This document shows, piece by piece, positions 9,784 to 18,362 of a DNA stretch of 32,264 nucleotides. Position numbers and translations under genes: made by a program. The DNA is from an uncultured Erysipelotrichaceae bacterium. Its GTDB lineage: Bacteria > Bacillota_I > Bacilli_A > Erysipelotrichales > Erysipelotrichaceae. Location of the stretch: the NCBI GenBank assembly GCA_902766435.1, contig CACXDM010000136.1:1-32264 (forward strand), given 5' to 3'. The notes under the pieces are model-generated. The model saw only the letters and a program-made list of their open reading frames with translations, was not told the DNA's origin and searched no databases. Position 1 is the stretch's first letter. Each line of letters opens with the position of its first letter.

Positions 9784-10323
9784 CTAACGGTAGCATTCAT
9801 CCTTCAGCACACCGATATACGGCAGACAGCGGTAGCGCTGATTATAGTCCAGACCGAAACCGACAACGAATTCATTGCCCACCGTAAAACCTACATAGTC
9901 GGGAACGACATCAGATACTCTTCTTTCCGGCTTATCCAGCAGAGTGACAATCTTCACACTGGAAGCACCGTTATGCAGAAACATACCGCATACCGTCTTC
10001 AGTGTTCTGCCCGTATCAACAATATCCTCAACAACAAGAACATCCTTGCCTTTGACAGGCGTATCAAGGTCCTTGATGATCTTGATTTCTCCGGTTGATT
10101 CAGTGCCGGCATAACTTGTAACATCCATGAAATCATACTGAATATCCAGATCAATATGCTTGATCAGTTCAGCCAAAAACGGAACAGATCCTCTCAGCAA
10201 AGCCACGATCAGAGGCGGATTATTCCTGTAGTCCTCTGTAATCTTATTACCGAGTTCCTTTGTCTTTTCACGGATCTCATCTTCACTGACCAGAATCTTC
10301 TTTATGTCCTTTTCTTCCCACAT
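9784..10323 (-). CDS. hpt: Hypoxanthine phosphoribosyltransferase
   Basis: Hpt salvages hypoxanthine and guanine to IMP and GMP using PRPP. The 179-residue form starts MWEEKDIKKILVSEDEI, which aligns with the N-terminus of the Bacillus enzyme as I remember it. The PRPP-binding motif VLVVEDIVDTGRTL, the LLRGSVPF loop and the C-terminal VVGFGLDYNQRYRCLPYIGVL are present. An alternative ATG lies 7 codons upstream (10342-10344) but has no ribosome binding site; the chosen start has AAGGAG about 12 bases upstream. The gene overlaps the end of tilS by 41 bases in another frame, so translation is probably coupled. It ends in TAG, which shows that TAG serves as a normal stop in this genome. Confidence 0.96.
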   Translation of the reverse strand: MWEEKDIKKILVSEDEIREKTKELGNKITEDYRNNPPLIVALLRGSVPFLAELIKHIDLDIQYDFMDVTSYAGTESTGEIKIIKDLDTPVKGKDVLVVEDIVDTGRTLKTVCGMFLHNGASSVKIVTLLDKPERRVSDVVPDYVGFTVGNEFVVGFGLDYNQRYRCLPYIGVLKDECYR

Positions 10324-11560
10324 AATCTTCGTTTTCTCCTTCATCGGATAGAGAACATTGTATCACATTAAAATCAGGCTTTATAGAAAAATGAGCCACA
10401 TCACAGCCCAGTCCCGGCACCAGGATAATATTTCCCTGAGCGTTTTCCACAACAGGCCAGGTCTCACGCAGATACAGCGGAATATGTCTGTCCACAAAGA
10501 AGCGCGCAACCTGTTTGCGTCCATACCGCATCCGGATCACATCCCCCGGCCGGAATGAACGTATCTTCAGCGGATAGTCTGAAGCTTCCGTTGTAACGGC
10601 ATTTACACCGGGTTCCCCTGCTTCGATTCTGTAATATCGTCTCTTCTGCCTTGTAAGCTCCGATACGGATTCATAGACATCACAATATTCCTTTGGCAGA
10701 TCAGCCATGAAGAAATACCCCTTGTCCTGAACGATGTTCCTGTTCTTCACCCTGATGACAAAATCATCCTTCTTACAGATAATGTCATCGATCTCCCGGA
10801 TGAATGACAGTGAGATTCTGTTTCCGGGATCATCCGCCGTCATCCGCAGAAGAGCAAATCTGTCTTCTTCGGAAAGCATCCGGTATTGTTTCAGACTGAC
10901 CTTATCGCCACGGATCATTGTCCCTACACGGCATCTTCTCTCCTGCATCACCGCATTCTTCTGACGGATTTCCCGCAGAATCATATCCCTTTCGAACCGG
11001 TTCAGCTTCTCCACCGTCTCATGACGGATCCTGTTTCTTGTATATTCATCGGAAAAGTTCGTCTGATCAACAAAGTACCGGATCCCGTTCCTTTCACAGT
11101 ATTCCTCAAGTTCCTTCTTTGTATGGGAAAGAAGAGGACGCTTCACAAGCAGACTGCCGTACATGACGCTTTCCTTCAGACCGTAGTATTCGGGAACCAG
11201 GTTCTTTTCCTCCTGCATGAGATATGTCTCAATCAGATCATCCTCCTGATGGGCCACCAGTACTCCCCGGCAGTTTCTCTTCCGCACTGTTTCCGCAAAG
11301 AAGTCATACCGAATCTTTCTCGCTGCCGCTTCAAAGTTTCCCTTCTCCGGTTCTTTAACGGATAGAACATGACATTCAATGCCGTGCAGCATACAGAAAG
11401 AACGGACATAGGCTTCTTCTTCATCTGCCTCTTTCCGGTGATGATAATTCACATGTGCCGCTTCAATATCGATGCCTTCCTGCAGACACATGGCAGTAAG
11501 AGCCATGGAATCCGGACCGCCCGATACTGCCGCAAGCCACTTTCCCGTCAGTTTTTCCAT
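10283..11560 (-). CDS. tilS: tRNA(Ile)-lysidine synthase TilS
   Basis: TilS attaches lysine to the wobble cytidine of tRNA-Ile(CAU), turning its reading from AUG to AUA; it is normally essential. The 425-residue protein has the N-type ATP pyrophosphatase P-loop SGGPDS at residues 13-18, the AHVNYHHRKEADEEEAYV segment, VAHQEDDLIETYLM, and the VDQTNFSDEYTRNRIRH motif, followed by TilS substrate-binding and C-terminal domains. The last 20 or so residues (EGENEDYVGRKGHKEDSGQ) are a charged tail that lies mostly in the overlap with hpt. The ATG at 11558-11560 has no ribosome binding site; a TATAAT ends 7 bases before it, so the transcript may be leaderless. A GTG six codons upstream overlaps the -10 box and is unlikely. 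Confidence 0.95.
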   Translation of the reverse strand: MEKLTGKWLAAVSGGPDSMALTAMCLQEGIDIEAAHVNYHHRKEADEEEAYVRSFCMLHGIECHVLSVKEPEKGNFEAAARKIRYDFFAETVRKRNCRGVLVAHQEDDLIETYLMQEEKNLVPEYYGLKESVMYGSLLVKRPLLSHTKKELEEYCERNGIRYFVDQTNFSDEYTRNRIRHETVEKLNRFERDMILREIRQKNAVMQERRCRVGTMIRGDKVSLKQYRMLSEEDRFALLRMTADDPGNRISLSFIREIDDIICKKDDFVIRVKNRNIVQDKGYFFMADLPKEYCDVYESVSELTRQKRRYYRIEAGEPGVNAVTTEASDYPLKIRSFRPGDVIRMRYGRKQVARFFVDRHIPLYLRETWPVVENAQGNIILVPGLGCDVAHFSIKPDFNVIQCSLSDEGENEDYVGRKGHKEDSGQ

Positions 11561-11567
11561 AGTCTGT

Positions 11568-11573
11568 ATTATA
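11568..11573 (-). promoter_or_regulatory. -10 box of tilS-hpt-ftsH, close to the start codon
   Basis: A perfect TATAAT on the minus strand separated from the tilS ATG by only 7 bases. The -35 is weak (TTCATT with a 16-base spacer). Transcription would begin at or next to the A of the ATG. Confidence 0.55.
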
Positions 11574-11670
11574 TACACAACCGCCGGAAAATGAAGAATT
11601 TCACTGTTTCCGTCACTTTTTTCGGGAATCCGGATTTTTTACGCAATATATCTTATGGAGGAGAAAAGCA

Positions 11671-12186
11671 ATGAAGGAAAGTGAAGAAAACAGGATATGG
11701 AACAACTATATCCGCTCAAGAACAGAACTATATAAGAAACTGATGCCTTCCAACGTCAGCGGAAGCATGATCTCAGAGGCAAACTGGGTGATCCGGAGCA
11801 GATATTCATCCGGTGATCAGATCGGCATCAATGTCACCAAAGGAGACATCTGTTATCTGGATTACGGACAGACGTATCTGAATGAGGCGGGATTTCAGCA
11901 CTTCGGACTCGTAGTAACTGTATTTGAGAAGAAGGCTCTGATCATCCCGATGACCAGCAACAGAATCACCTATGAAAAGGCATATGATCCGGTGGAAAGA
12001 CCGGACGGCAGAAAACATCTGATGCGGCTCGGTCAGATCCGCGGCATGAACAAACCCTCGGTCTTGTTTCTCAATGACGCAAGATTCATCAATACGGCAA
12101 GAATCATCGATGTCAAATCACATATCAGTCCCCGTTCCAAAACATTCCATGATGTCCAGGAAAGACTGAAGGAAATCATGTTCTGA
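11671..12186 (+). CDS. Stand-alone MazF/PemK-like protein
   Basis: A 171-residue protein. Residues about 55-165 fit the MazF/PemK small-barrel family: KGDICYLDYGQ as the first strand (family pattern xGDIxxxDxG), HFGLVVTVFEKKALIIPMTSN as the next strands with the conserved T/S, GQIRGMNK, and SVLFLNDARFINTARI. MazF proteins are mRNA-cleaving toxins, but many Bacillota carry related solitary genes of uncertain activity. The first 50 residues are helical and charged, an extension not found in minimal MazF. No antitoxin gene is adjacent on either side. A strong GGAGGAG precedes the ATG. It is transcribed alone, divergently from tilS. Family placement is moderate; toxin activity is not claimed. Confidence 0.6.
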   Translation: MKESEENRIWNNYIRSRTELYKKLMPSNVSGSMISEANWVIRSRYSSGDQIGINVTKGDICYLDYGQTYLNEAGFQHFGLVVTVFEKKALIIPMTSNRITYEKAYDPVERPDGRKHLMRLGQIRGMNKPSVLFLNDARFINTARIIDVKSHISPRSKTFHDVQERLKEIMF

Positions 12187-12217
12187 AAAAAAGAAATCCG
12201 GGCCGAGAGGTCCGGAT
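12186..12217 (-). terminator. Terminator of the upp-DUF1146 unit
   Basis: A 9-bp stem (ATCCGGGCC / GGTCCGGAT, 12196-12204 with 12209-12217, one G-T pair) closes a GAGA loop. The run TTCTTTTTTT follows on the minus strand. On the plus strand it may also limit read-through from the MazF-like gene, but the T-rich side faces the minus strand. Confidence 0.88.
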
Positions 12218-12224
12218 ATTCATG

Positions 12225-12425
12225 TTAATGATATACGATTTCGAGAATGAACGATCCGCAGAGATATGCCAGTGAGACAACAAGCATGAAATACAGCACC
12301 TGTGCCTGCACGACATGATCTTTCTTCAGTATCTTTTCATAATTGACAGCTGACATGGCATACCATGCCACGACGAGACAAGTCAGATAGACACCGGCAC
12401 GGATCAGGAAATACAAACGGTCCAT
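12225..12425 (-). CDS. DUF1146 (YwzB-like) small membrane protein
   Basis: A 66-residue protein with two membrane helices (about 5-25 and 42-62) joined by a short loop NYEKILKKDHVVQAQVLY. This loop is the hallmark of the YwzB/DUF1146 family of Bacillota (compare FNFEKFLKPNKVFQARLLY in Bacillus). Its function is unknown. The ATG overlaps the upp stop codon (TAATG), so it is translationally coupled to upp and ends just before the shared terminator. Confidence 0.8.
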   Translation of the reverse strand: MDRLYFLIRAGVYLTCLVVAWYAMSAVNYEKILKKDHVVQAQVLYFMLVVSLAYLCGSFILEIVYH

Positions 12426-13045
12426 TACTTCGTTCCGAAGATTCTGTCTCCGGCATCTCCGAGTCCGGGTACGATGTATCCGGTCTCATTGAGATGATCA
12501 TCCAGCGCTGCCAGATAGACATCCACATCGGGATGATTCTTCTGGATTGCCTTGACACCTTCCGGTGCACCGACCAGGCAGACCAGCTTGATATTCTTTG
12601 CGCCGCGCTTCTTTACCATGGAGATTGCGTCAACAGCACTTCCGCCTGTTGCGAGCATCGGGTCAACAACCATAACGATTGCGTCTTCCAGGTTCTTCGG
12701 GAACTTGGCAAAATATTCAACCGGCTGCAGAGATTCCTCATCACGGTAAAGTCCGATAAAACCTACTTTAGCGGTGGGAACCAGACGGCGGATACCGTCA
12801 AGCAGACCGATTCCCGCTCTCAGAATCGGAACGATGACAACTTCCTTGGAAATCTCATAACCTGTTGTCTTGCCCATCGGTGTTTCAATATCAACCGGAC
12901 GTGTCGGCAGATCCCGGCATACCTCATACGCCATCAATTCGGCGATTTCATCCAGGTTTTCCCGGAAATCCTTTGTGCCGGTGTCTTTGTTTCTCATGAT
13001 TGTTAATTTATGTGTAATTAACGGATGACTTAATACTTCAAGCAT
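12425..13045 (-). CDS. upp: Uracil phosphoribosyltransferase
   Basis: Upp makes UMP from uracil and PRPP (pyrimidine salvage). The 206-residue length is typical. Family marks are [22 protein letters not shown] at the start, [13 protein letters not shown], the PRPP loop [12 protein letters not shown], and the uracil-binding end [26 protein letters not shown] precedes the ATG. It heads a two-gene unit with the DUF1146 gene and diverges from the glycosyltransferase-like gene at 13162. Confidence 0.98.
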   Translation of the reverse strand: MLEVLSHPLITHKLTIMRNKDTGTKDFRENLDEIAELMAYEVCRDLPTRPVDIETPMGKTTGYEISKEVVIVPILRAGIGLLDGIRRLVPTAKVGFIGLYRDEESLQPVEYFAKFPKNLEDAIVMVVDPMLATGGSAVDAISMVKKRGAKNIKLVCLVGAPEGVKAIQKNHPDVDVYLAALDDHLNETGYIVPGLGDAGDRIFGTK

Positions 13046-13073
13046 TGTCCTTCCCTCAACTTTCTTCCTGTTA

Positions 13074-13101
13074 ATGATATCATTGCCTGTCTTAAAAGCA
13101 A
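13074..13101 (-). promoter_or_regulatory. Possible upp promoter
   Basis: On the minus strand TTGCTT (13096-13101), a 16-base spacer and TATCAT (13074-13079). The match is moderate. No PyrR-type or other leader structure is evident in the short leader. Confidence 0.4.
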
Positions 13102-13136
13102 GGAAGACGGCGTTTTCTTTTTTTCGATTTCCTTTA

Positions 13137-13145
13137 TGTTAGAAT
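13137..13145 (+). promoter_or_regulatory. Extended -10 promoter of the glycosyltransferase-rsmF pair
   Basis: TGT followed by TAGAAT on the plus strand fits an extended -10 element; the -35 region is only T-rich. Transcription would start near 13152, right at the GGAG ribosome binding site of the next gene, giving a leader of about 10 bases. Confidence 0.5.
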
Positions 13146-13161
13146 GTAACTGGAGTTTGAC

Positions 13162-14256
13162 ATGAAGATACTGATCGCACCCGTCATCGACGACCCGAAA
13201 ACCGACAGCAGACGATTTCTCACCGAGAATCTCGTGCGTCTTTTTTCATCTGCCGGCCATCAGACAGCAGTCAGCTGTCCGCAGGAATGCGGAATCAAGA
13301 ACATCTTCCTGTGTGAATATACGCCGCCCCAGAAGCCGTTTATATTCTTCACCCCGGTAACGGACAGAACATACGAAGAATATATGTATTTCCGCGGATA
13401 CCTGACAGAAGGATATCTGAGTGAGGATACGGAGATGCTGATGGCGGTCATCGATGAATTCAAACCCGATCTTGTCATTGAGATCGAACGTCCATCGGCT
13501 GTCATTGCCGCAAGGCTCTGCGGTGTCCGCTGCTGGGCATTCGTCAATTCCGCGATGTATATCGGACCGGCTGCTGCTTCGGACATCACCAAGGGACTGA
13601 ACACCGTTCTTTCCGACTATAAGCTTGAACAGGAATTCTCCCTGCGGAATCTCTACGCAAGATGCGAGAGAAGATTCGCCTTCGGCCATCCGCTGACGGA
13701 ATCCTTTCCCGCAAGCGCAAATGTGACAAGAGTATCCGCAGCCGCGCCTCTTTTTCCGATCACCGGCAGAACAAACAGGGTCTGCATTTTCCTGCAGGAT
13801 CTCTCCCTTTCCAACAGGAAGCTGAAGAAAATGATCAATGACGCCTTTCTCGGCGCTCCGTATGCGGTGAATATCTGGCATCCTGAAAGCAAGGCATTCT
13901 ATGACCGGAATCTCCATTATCTCTCCCTGCCCAAGGAAGAGCTGATTCCGGGTGCTTCCGCTTTGATACATGACGGAAATCCGTACTATTACAGCATCGC
14001 ATCAGCTGCCGGTGTTCCGCAGATGATCATCTCCAGTCACGGCTATCCCCGTAATTATCACGCAATGTCTCTTCAGAGAAACCGCTCCGGTGTCTTCCTC
14101 TACGAAGAGGAGCTGAATATGCGGTCTCTCTATGAAACATACAGACGTCTGCTTTCCGATGACAGCTTCTATGAGAACACAGCCCGCTGCCGTGATCTGA
14201 TCAGAGAGCTTCCCTCTTTTGAAACGATACTCGACTATCTGCAGGTGGTCATATGA
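13162..14256 (+). CDS. GT-B-fold glycosyltransferase-like protein
   Basis: A 364-residue cytosolic protein resembling UDP-glycosyltransferases of the MGT/MurG kind. The C-terminal half carries the donor-binding pattern: ALIHDGNPYYYSIASAAGVPQMIISSHGYPRNYHAMSLQRNRSG, where family members show SHGGxGTxxEAxxxGVPxxxxPxxxxQxxNA. The N-terminal half contains FKPDLVIEIERPSAVIAARLCGVRCW, like the acceptor domain pattern PDLVIxDxxxxxAxxAAxxxGIP. The usual HGG is changed to HDG here. Acceptor and sugar are not readable. GGAG precedes the ATG. It overlaps rsmF by 4 bases (ATGA), although an obvious functional link is lacking. It could be a degenerate family member with another role. Confidence 0.6.
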   Translation: MKILIAPVIDDPKTDSRRFLTENLVRLFSSAGHQTAVSCPQECGIKNIFLCEYTPPQKPFIFFTPVTDRTYEEYMYFRGYLTEGYLSEDTEMLMAVIDEFKPDLVIEIERPSAVIAARLCGVRCWAFVNSAMYIGPAAASDITKGLNTVLSDYKLEQEFSLRNLYARCERRFAFGHPLTESFPASANVTRVSAAAPLFPITGRTNRVCIFLQDLSLSNRKLKKMINDAFLGAPYAVNIWHPESKAFYDRNLHYLSLPKEELIPGASALIHDGNPYYYSIASAAGVPQMIISSHGYPRNYHAMSLQRNRSGVFLYEEELNMRSLYETYRRLLSDDSFYENTARCRDLIRELPSFETILDYLQVVI

Positions 14257-15587
14257 TACTGCCGGAAAAATATACGGAAGAGATGAAGTCTCTTCTCAAA
14301 AATGAATATGATGATTATCTTGCGGCAATGGATCAGCCTTACGTCCGCAGCATTCGCATCAATACACTGAAGATCTCACCTGAAGAATTCATGAAAATCT
14401 CTCCCTTTGATCTGACACCGGTTCCCTGGTGCAGGGAAGGATTCTATGTCAACGAAGACGAAAGACCCGGCACACATCCGTATTATTATGCTGGTCTGTA
14501 TTATATTCAGGAAGCCAGCGCCATGATTCCCGCTGCTGTTCTTCCCGTCAGAGAACATGACGCTGTTCTTGATCTCTGCGCCGCTCCCGGCGGAAAGAGC
14601 ACATATTTTGCGTCCAGACTGAACGGAACGGGAGTTCTTGCGGCCAACGACATCAGCGCTTCCCGCCAAAATGCCACACTGAAGAATCTCGAACGCTTCG
14701 GGGCAGGAAATATCTATGTCCTCAGTGAAGATCCGGAAAAACTTGCCGGTGTATGGCCTGAGAAGTTTGACTGCATTCTTCTTGATGCCCCGTGTTCCGG
14801 TGAAGGGATGTTCCGGAAAGATCCCTCTTTGATCAAAGCGTGGGAAAAGCGCGGCAGTGAAGAATACGTTCCGGTTCAGAAGAAACTGGCGGAACAGGCA
14901 GTGAAAATGCTGAAACCGGGCGGATATCTTGTATATTCCACATGTACTTTCTCCATCTGTGAGGACGAGGAAATCATCCGGTTTATTACCGGAACTTTCC
15001 CGGAAATGAAGCTGCAGAAAATACCGGACAGACATGAATCATTCATGCCCGGTGTTCTTCCCGGATTTGAGGACTGCATCCGTCTGTATCCCCACAAACT
15101 GAACGGTGAGGGACATTTCACTGCCCTGCTGAAAAAAGACGGCATATCCGCATCCTCAGAGAAATACCGGACAAAGATAAAGATACCGGCGGAAGCAGAG
15201 GAATTCATGCGTCTTCTGAAATACCCTCTTCCCGAACGGATCACCGTCAGAAAGGACAAGGTTCTTCTTCTGCCTGAGATCAGTCTGCCCTCTGACAGCC
15301 TGAGAGTCATCCGTTCCGGACTGCTTCTCGGTACACTTAAAAAAGGAAGGTTTGAACCTTCCCAGGCACTTTCCTTTGCCCTGTCGCCGGAAACCTTCGG
15401 AAACTGTATTTCCCTTGCGGCCGGTGATCCCAGGGTGATCCGCTGTCTGCGCGGGGAAACACTGCAGGATGATTCGGACACTGAGGGAAACGTACTGGTA
15501 TGCATAGACAGATGGCCTCTGTGTTTCGGAAAGAAACAGAAGAACACAATTAAGAACAGGATTGAAAAAGGATACCGCATGCTTTAG
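14253..15587 (+). CDS. rsmF: RsmF-type 16S rRNA (cytosine-C5)-methyltransferase
   Basis: A 444-residue NOL1/NOP2/Sun-family RNA m5C methyltransferase. The SAM-binding motif is DLCAAPGGKST (107-117), with ANDIS following. The two catalytic cysteines are Cys181 in DAPCSGEGMF and Cys231 in STCTFS. The N-terminal PYVRSIRINTLK region and the C-terminal domains (from about residue 300) resemble the RsmF/YebU layout with PUA-like end domains; by family knowledge it acts on 16S rRNA. The exact target base is inferred. It starts within the stop of the glycosyltransferase-like gene (ATGA overlap). It ends in TAG at 15585-15587, inside the terminator hairpin. Confidence 0.88.
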   Translation: MILPEKYTEEMKSLLKNEYDDYLAAMDQPYVRSIRINTLKISPEEFMKISPFDLTPVPWCREGFYVNEDERPGTHPYYYAGLYYIQEASAMIPAAVLPVREHDAVLDLCAAPGGKSTYFASRLNGTGVLAANDISASRQNATLKNLERFGAGNIYVLSEDPEKLAGVWPEKFDCILLDAPCSGEGMFRKDPSLIKAWEKRGSEEYVPVQKKLAEQAVKMLKPGGYLVYSTCTFSICEDEEIIRFITGTFPEMKLQKIPDRHESFMPGVLPGFEDCIRLYPHKLNGEGHFTALLKKDGISASSEKYRTKIKIPAEAEEFMRLLKYPLPERITVRKDKVLLLPEISLPSDSLRVIRSGLLLGTLKKGRFEPSQALSFALSPETFGNCISLAAGDPRVIRCLRGETLQDDSDTEGNVLVCIDRWPLCFGKKQKNTIKNRIEKGYRML

Positions 15588-15600
15588 CGGTATCCCGTTT
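15570..15600. terminator. Bidirectional terminator between rsmF and the HAD gene
   Basis: A perfect 9-bp stem GGATACCGC / GCGGTATCC (15570-15578 with 15587-15595) with an 8-base loop. T-rich tails lie on both sides: CGTTTTATT on the plus strand and TTTTTC on the minus strand. It serves the converging rsmF and tsaC-glyA-HAD units. Confidence 0.92.
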
Positions 15601-15602
15601 TA

Positions 15603-16442
15603 TTAAATGAGCTTCAGGTATTTGAATGCATTCCACAGACCGTCTTCATTGACATCTGTTGTGATATAGTCGGCTGCTTCCTTGATCTCCGGTCCGCCGT
15701 TGCCCATCGCAACGTTGAACGCGCAGAGTTCAAACATGGAAAGATCGATCTTCGCATCACCGAAGGAGATTGTATCCTTCTGATCCGCGCCGAGATAGTC
15801 AAGCAGTACTTCAATCGCATGTTTCTTTGTGATGCCTGCCGGACCGAGATCACCGAACAGCGCAAGTTCACCCTTGCCGCCCCATGTATTGGCAATCAGG
15901 TTGGGGAACTCTGTCTTGGAATCAAGATGGTCCTGATAGGAACTCAGAATAAAGCTGATCTTGTTTACATCATCACGGTAGAGATCTTCTCCCTGCAGAT
16001 GGATAAAGCTGTTCACAAAACTGCTTGCGGAATTCTTTGCCTTTTCCATGTCAGCGCCTTTGCCGGTCGCATATTTGACCATGGTGGCAGGTCCCTGTTC
16101 GAGCATCCAGTCATTGCAGTACATACCGGAGTTTGCCTCAAGATAGAACCCGAGATGACGGTCATTGCACCAGTCGACGATATGCTTTACATCTTCCTTT
16201 GAAAGACCCTGATGCATGACAACCTTTCCGTTGTCTTCAACATAGGCGCCATTGCCGCCGATCATACCGTCGAGTTCCGGCAGATCTCTCTGTTCGATTT
16301 CCGCTTTGGAACATCCGGTGCAGATATATACCTTATGTCCGTTCTTTCTGGCAAGGTCCACTGCTTCAGCTGCGGAAGCGGGACATTTCGCATTATAGTC
16401 AATCAGTGTTCCGTCAACATCCAAAAATACAATCTTCCTCAT
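15603..16442 (-). CDS. Cof-type HAD-IIB family phosphatase
   Basis: A 279-residue HAD-superfamily hydrolase. Motif I is FLDVDGTLID with the nucleophile Asp8. Motif II is in VYICTGCSK; a Lys in the GITKKHAIEVLL segment is motif III; motif IV is SFGDAKIDLSMF, a variant of GDxxND with Ile before the second Asp. The large cap between about 80 and 190 and the ending DYITTDVNEDGLWNAFKYL fit the Cof/IIB group, which dephosphorylates sugar phosphates or similar small molecules. Its substrate is unknown. AAGGAG precedes the ATG. It lies 17 bases after glyA and ends the tsaC-glyA-HAD unit. Confidence 0.9.
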   Translation of the reverse strand: MRKIVFLDVDGTLIDYNAKCPASAAEAVDLARKNGHKVYICTGCSKAEIEQRDLPELDGMIGGNGAYVEDNGKVVMHQGLSKEDVKHIVDWCNDRHLGFYLEANSGMYCNDWMLEQGPATMVKYATGKGADMEKAKNSASSFVNSFIHLQGEDLYRDDVNKISFILSSYQDHLDSKTEFPNLIANTWGGKGELALFGDLGPAGITKKHAIEVLLDYLGADQKDTISFGDAKIDLSMFELCAFNVAMGNGGPEIKEAADYITTDVNEDGLWNAFKYLKLI

Positions 16443-16459
16443 ATATTCTCCTTCGGGAA

Positions 16460-17677
16460 TTATTCTAACGGAAACTTCCGTGTCAGGGCAATGACCTCAT
16501 TCTTTACCCTTTCCTTCAGTTCTTCATTACTGCGGTCCTGCAGAACCTCTGTAATCCATTTTCCGACCTGACGGAATTCCTCTTCTTTGAATCCGCGGGA
16601 AGTCATGGCTGCCGTACCGAGACGGACACCGCTTGTCACATTGGGTTTCTGCTGATCAAACGGAATGGCGTTCTTATTGCATGTAATGTTTACGGCATCC
16701 AGTGCTTCTTCCGCTTCCTTGCCGGTGATGCCCATCGACATCGTATCAACGAGAATCAGATGGTTGTCCGTTCCGCCCGTTACCAGACGGAATCCTGCTT
16801 CTTCCAGTGTTTCTGCCAGTACTTTGCAGTTGGCAAGAAGCTGTCTGATATATTCCCTGTAGGAATCCTGCATTGCCTCATGGAAACATACTGCCTTGGC
16901 TGCCACGATATGACAGAGCGGACCGCCCTGGCTTCTCGGGAATACGGCAGAATCGACTTTCTTCGCATATTCCTTTTTACAGAGAATCATACCGCCGCGG
17001 GGACCTCTGAGTGTCTTATGCGTTGTCGTTGTGACAAAGTCCGCATAGGGAACAGGACTCATATGGTATCCTGCCGCCACAAGGCCGGCAATGTGAGCCA
17101 TATCAACCATCAGATAAGCACCGCATTCATCGGCGATCTCACGGAATTTACGGAAATCGATTTCTCTTGCGTAGGCACTTGCCCCACAGACAATCATCTT
17201 CGGCTTGACTTCAAGAGCGAGTTCTCTGATCGCATCATAGTCAAGACATTCTGTATCCTTGTTTACTCCGTAACTGCAGAAGTTATACAGTTTGCCGGAG
17301 AAGGAAACCTTTGCGCCGTGCGTCAGATGTCCGCCGGCGGAAAGATCCATTCCCAGTACGGTATCACCGGGCTGCAGCACACTGAAGTATACTGCCATAT
17401 TAGCCTGAGAACCGGAGTGCGGCTGAACATTCGCATGTTCTGCCCCGAACAGTGTGCATGCCCTTGTTCTGGCAAGCTCTTCAATCTCATCCACGTACTG
17501 GCATCCGCCGTAGTATCTCTTTCCGGGATAGCCTTCCGCGTATTTATTTGTCAGGATGGAACCGGCAGCTTCCCTGACTTCCTTTGAACAGAAGTTCTCC
17601 GAAGCGATCAGTTCGATATGATCATCCTGTCTTGCCCGTTCTTTTTCAATCAGCATTTCCAATACTTCGTCTCTCAT
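16460..17677 (-). CDS. glyA: Serine hydroxymethyltransferase
   Basis: GlyA is a PLP enzyme converting serine and tetrahydrofolate to glycine and 5,10-methylene-THF, the main source of one-carbon units. The 405 residues include [46 protein letters not shown], the glycine-rich [20 protein letters not shown], and the PLP-lysine motif [14 protein letters not shown]. Length is close to the family norm. The ATG overlaps the tsaC stop by 4 bases (ATGA). No glycine riboswitch is visible upstream of the operon. Confidence 0.98.
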   Translation of the reverse strand: MRDEVLEMLIEKERARQDDHIELIASENFCSKEVREAAGSILTNKYAEGYPGKRYYGGCQYVDEIEELARTRACTLFGAEHANVQPHSGSQANMAVYFSVLQPGDTVLGMDLSAGGHLTHGAKVSFSGKLYNFCSYGVNKDTECLDYDAIRELALEVKPKMIVCGASAYAREIDFRKFREIADECGAYLMVDMAHIAGLVAAGYHMSPVPYADFVTTTTHKTLRGPRGGMILCKKEYAKKVDSAVFPRSQGGPLCHIVAAKAVCFHEAMQDSYREYIRQLLANCKVLAETLEEAGFRLVTGGTDNHLILVDTMSMGITGKEAEEALDAVNITCNKNAIPFDQQKPNVTSGVRLGTAAMTSRGFKEEEFRQVGKWITEVLQDRSNEELKERVKNEVIALTRKFPLE

Positions 17678-18273
17678 TTCAATACCTCCGTGATTGTATC
17701 CATACTGACCGGTCCTTCTCTCAGAATCACCGGTTTTTCTTTCGTTAAGTCAAGGATCGTACTGGCCTTTCCGAAGGAAGGTTCCCCTTCCATCATTCCG
17801 TCCAGCAGAGGGCAGTTTTCTTCAATTTCTTCAAGTGTCCGGCATTCGGGCTGACCTGACTGATTCGCGCTGGTCAGAAAAATCGGACAGCCTGTCTTAC
17901 GGATCAGATCCTTCAAAGCGGAAGATCCGGCAAGTCTTAAGGCAAGGGTATCCTTTCCGCCGCTGACATAGGAAGGAACTTCCTGACGTTTCTTCAGTAT
18001 CACCGTAAGCGGTCCCGGCATTAATTCCCGTATCACCTTTTCGCTTCTTTCATCCGTCACGGCAACCGTCTTCAGCTGATCCAGATCAGCACACATCAGG
18101 GGAAAGGATTTTGCCTGCGGTCTGTTCTTGACTTCACGCAGCTTTTCCTCCGCTTCCCTGGAAGCCGTTCTCGCGCAGACTCCATATACCGTATCCGTCA
18201 CGACACTGATTACCCCGTCATTGCGGAGTACTTCGGCCATAAGATCGGTTTCGTTCTGTTTCCAGCGTTTCAT
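17674..18273 (-). CDS. tsaC: Threonylcarbamoyl-AMP synthase (TsaC/Sua5/YrdC family)
   Basis: This enzyme makes threonylcarbamoyl-AMP from threonine, bicarbonate and ATP for t6A37 modification of tRNAs. The 199 residues show [13 protein letters not shown], the [13 protein letters not shown] loop, [19 protein letters not shown] and [11 protein letters not shown]. It is the short TsaC form without the extra Sua5 domain. The ATG at 18271-18273 is chosen because family homology begins about there. A TTG twelve codons upstream lies inside the -35 box. The -10 box ends 8 bases before the ATG, so the mRNA would have almost no leader. It is followed by glyA with a 4-base overlap. Confidence 0.93.
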   Translation of the reverse strand: MKRWKQNETDLMAEVLRNDGVISVVTDTVYGVCARTASREAEEKLREVKNRPQAKSFPLMCADLDQLKTVAVTDERSEKVIRELMPGPLTVILKKRQEVPSYVSGGKDTLALRLAGSSALKDLIRKTGCPIFLTSANQSGQPECRTLEEIEENCPLLDGMMEGEPSFGKASTILDLTKEKPVILREGPVSMDTITEVLK

Positions 18274-18281
18274 ACCCTTCA

Positions 18282-18309
18282 ATTGTACTGAAAAACAGGG
18301 ATCAATCAA
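18282..18309 (-). promoter_or_regulatory. Promoter of tsaC-glyA-HAD, close to the start codon
   Basis: On the minus strand TTGATT (18304-18309), a 16-base spacer and TACAAT (18282-18287). The hexamer ends 8 bases before the tsaC ATG, so transcription would start at or within a base or two of the ATG. Confidence 0.6.
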
Positions 18310-18362
18310 CCGATTCCCGCCAAAAAAGCCGTGTTAGAGATGTCTTAATCCGCCGGGACAAA

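Noticed and set aside
13104..13126. Terminator-like stem and T-run on the plus strand upstream of the glycosyltransferase-like gene
   Set aside because: The stem is about 6 bp with a G-T pair and a 3-base loop, it lies upstream of the predicted transcription start, and no plus-strand gene reads into it closely.
13246..13971. Open frame of 241 codons on the minus strand opposite the glycosyltransferase-like gene
   Set aside because: No ribosome binding site or family motif; the plus-strand frame has a binding site, coupling to rsmF and a GT-B pattern.
16760..17587. Long open frame of 275 codons on the plus strand opposite glyA
   Set aside because: It is antisense to a clear glyA, has no binding site and no recognisable motif; long shadow frames are common opposite conserved genes.
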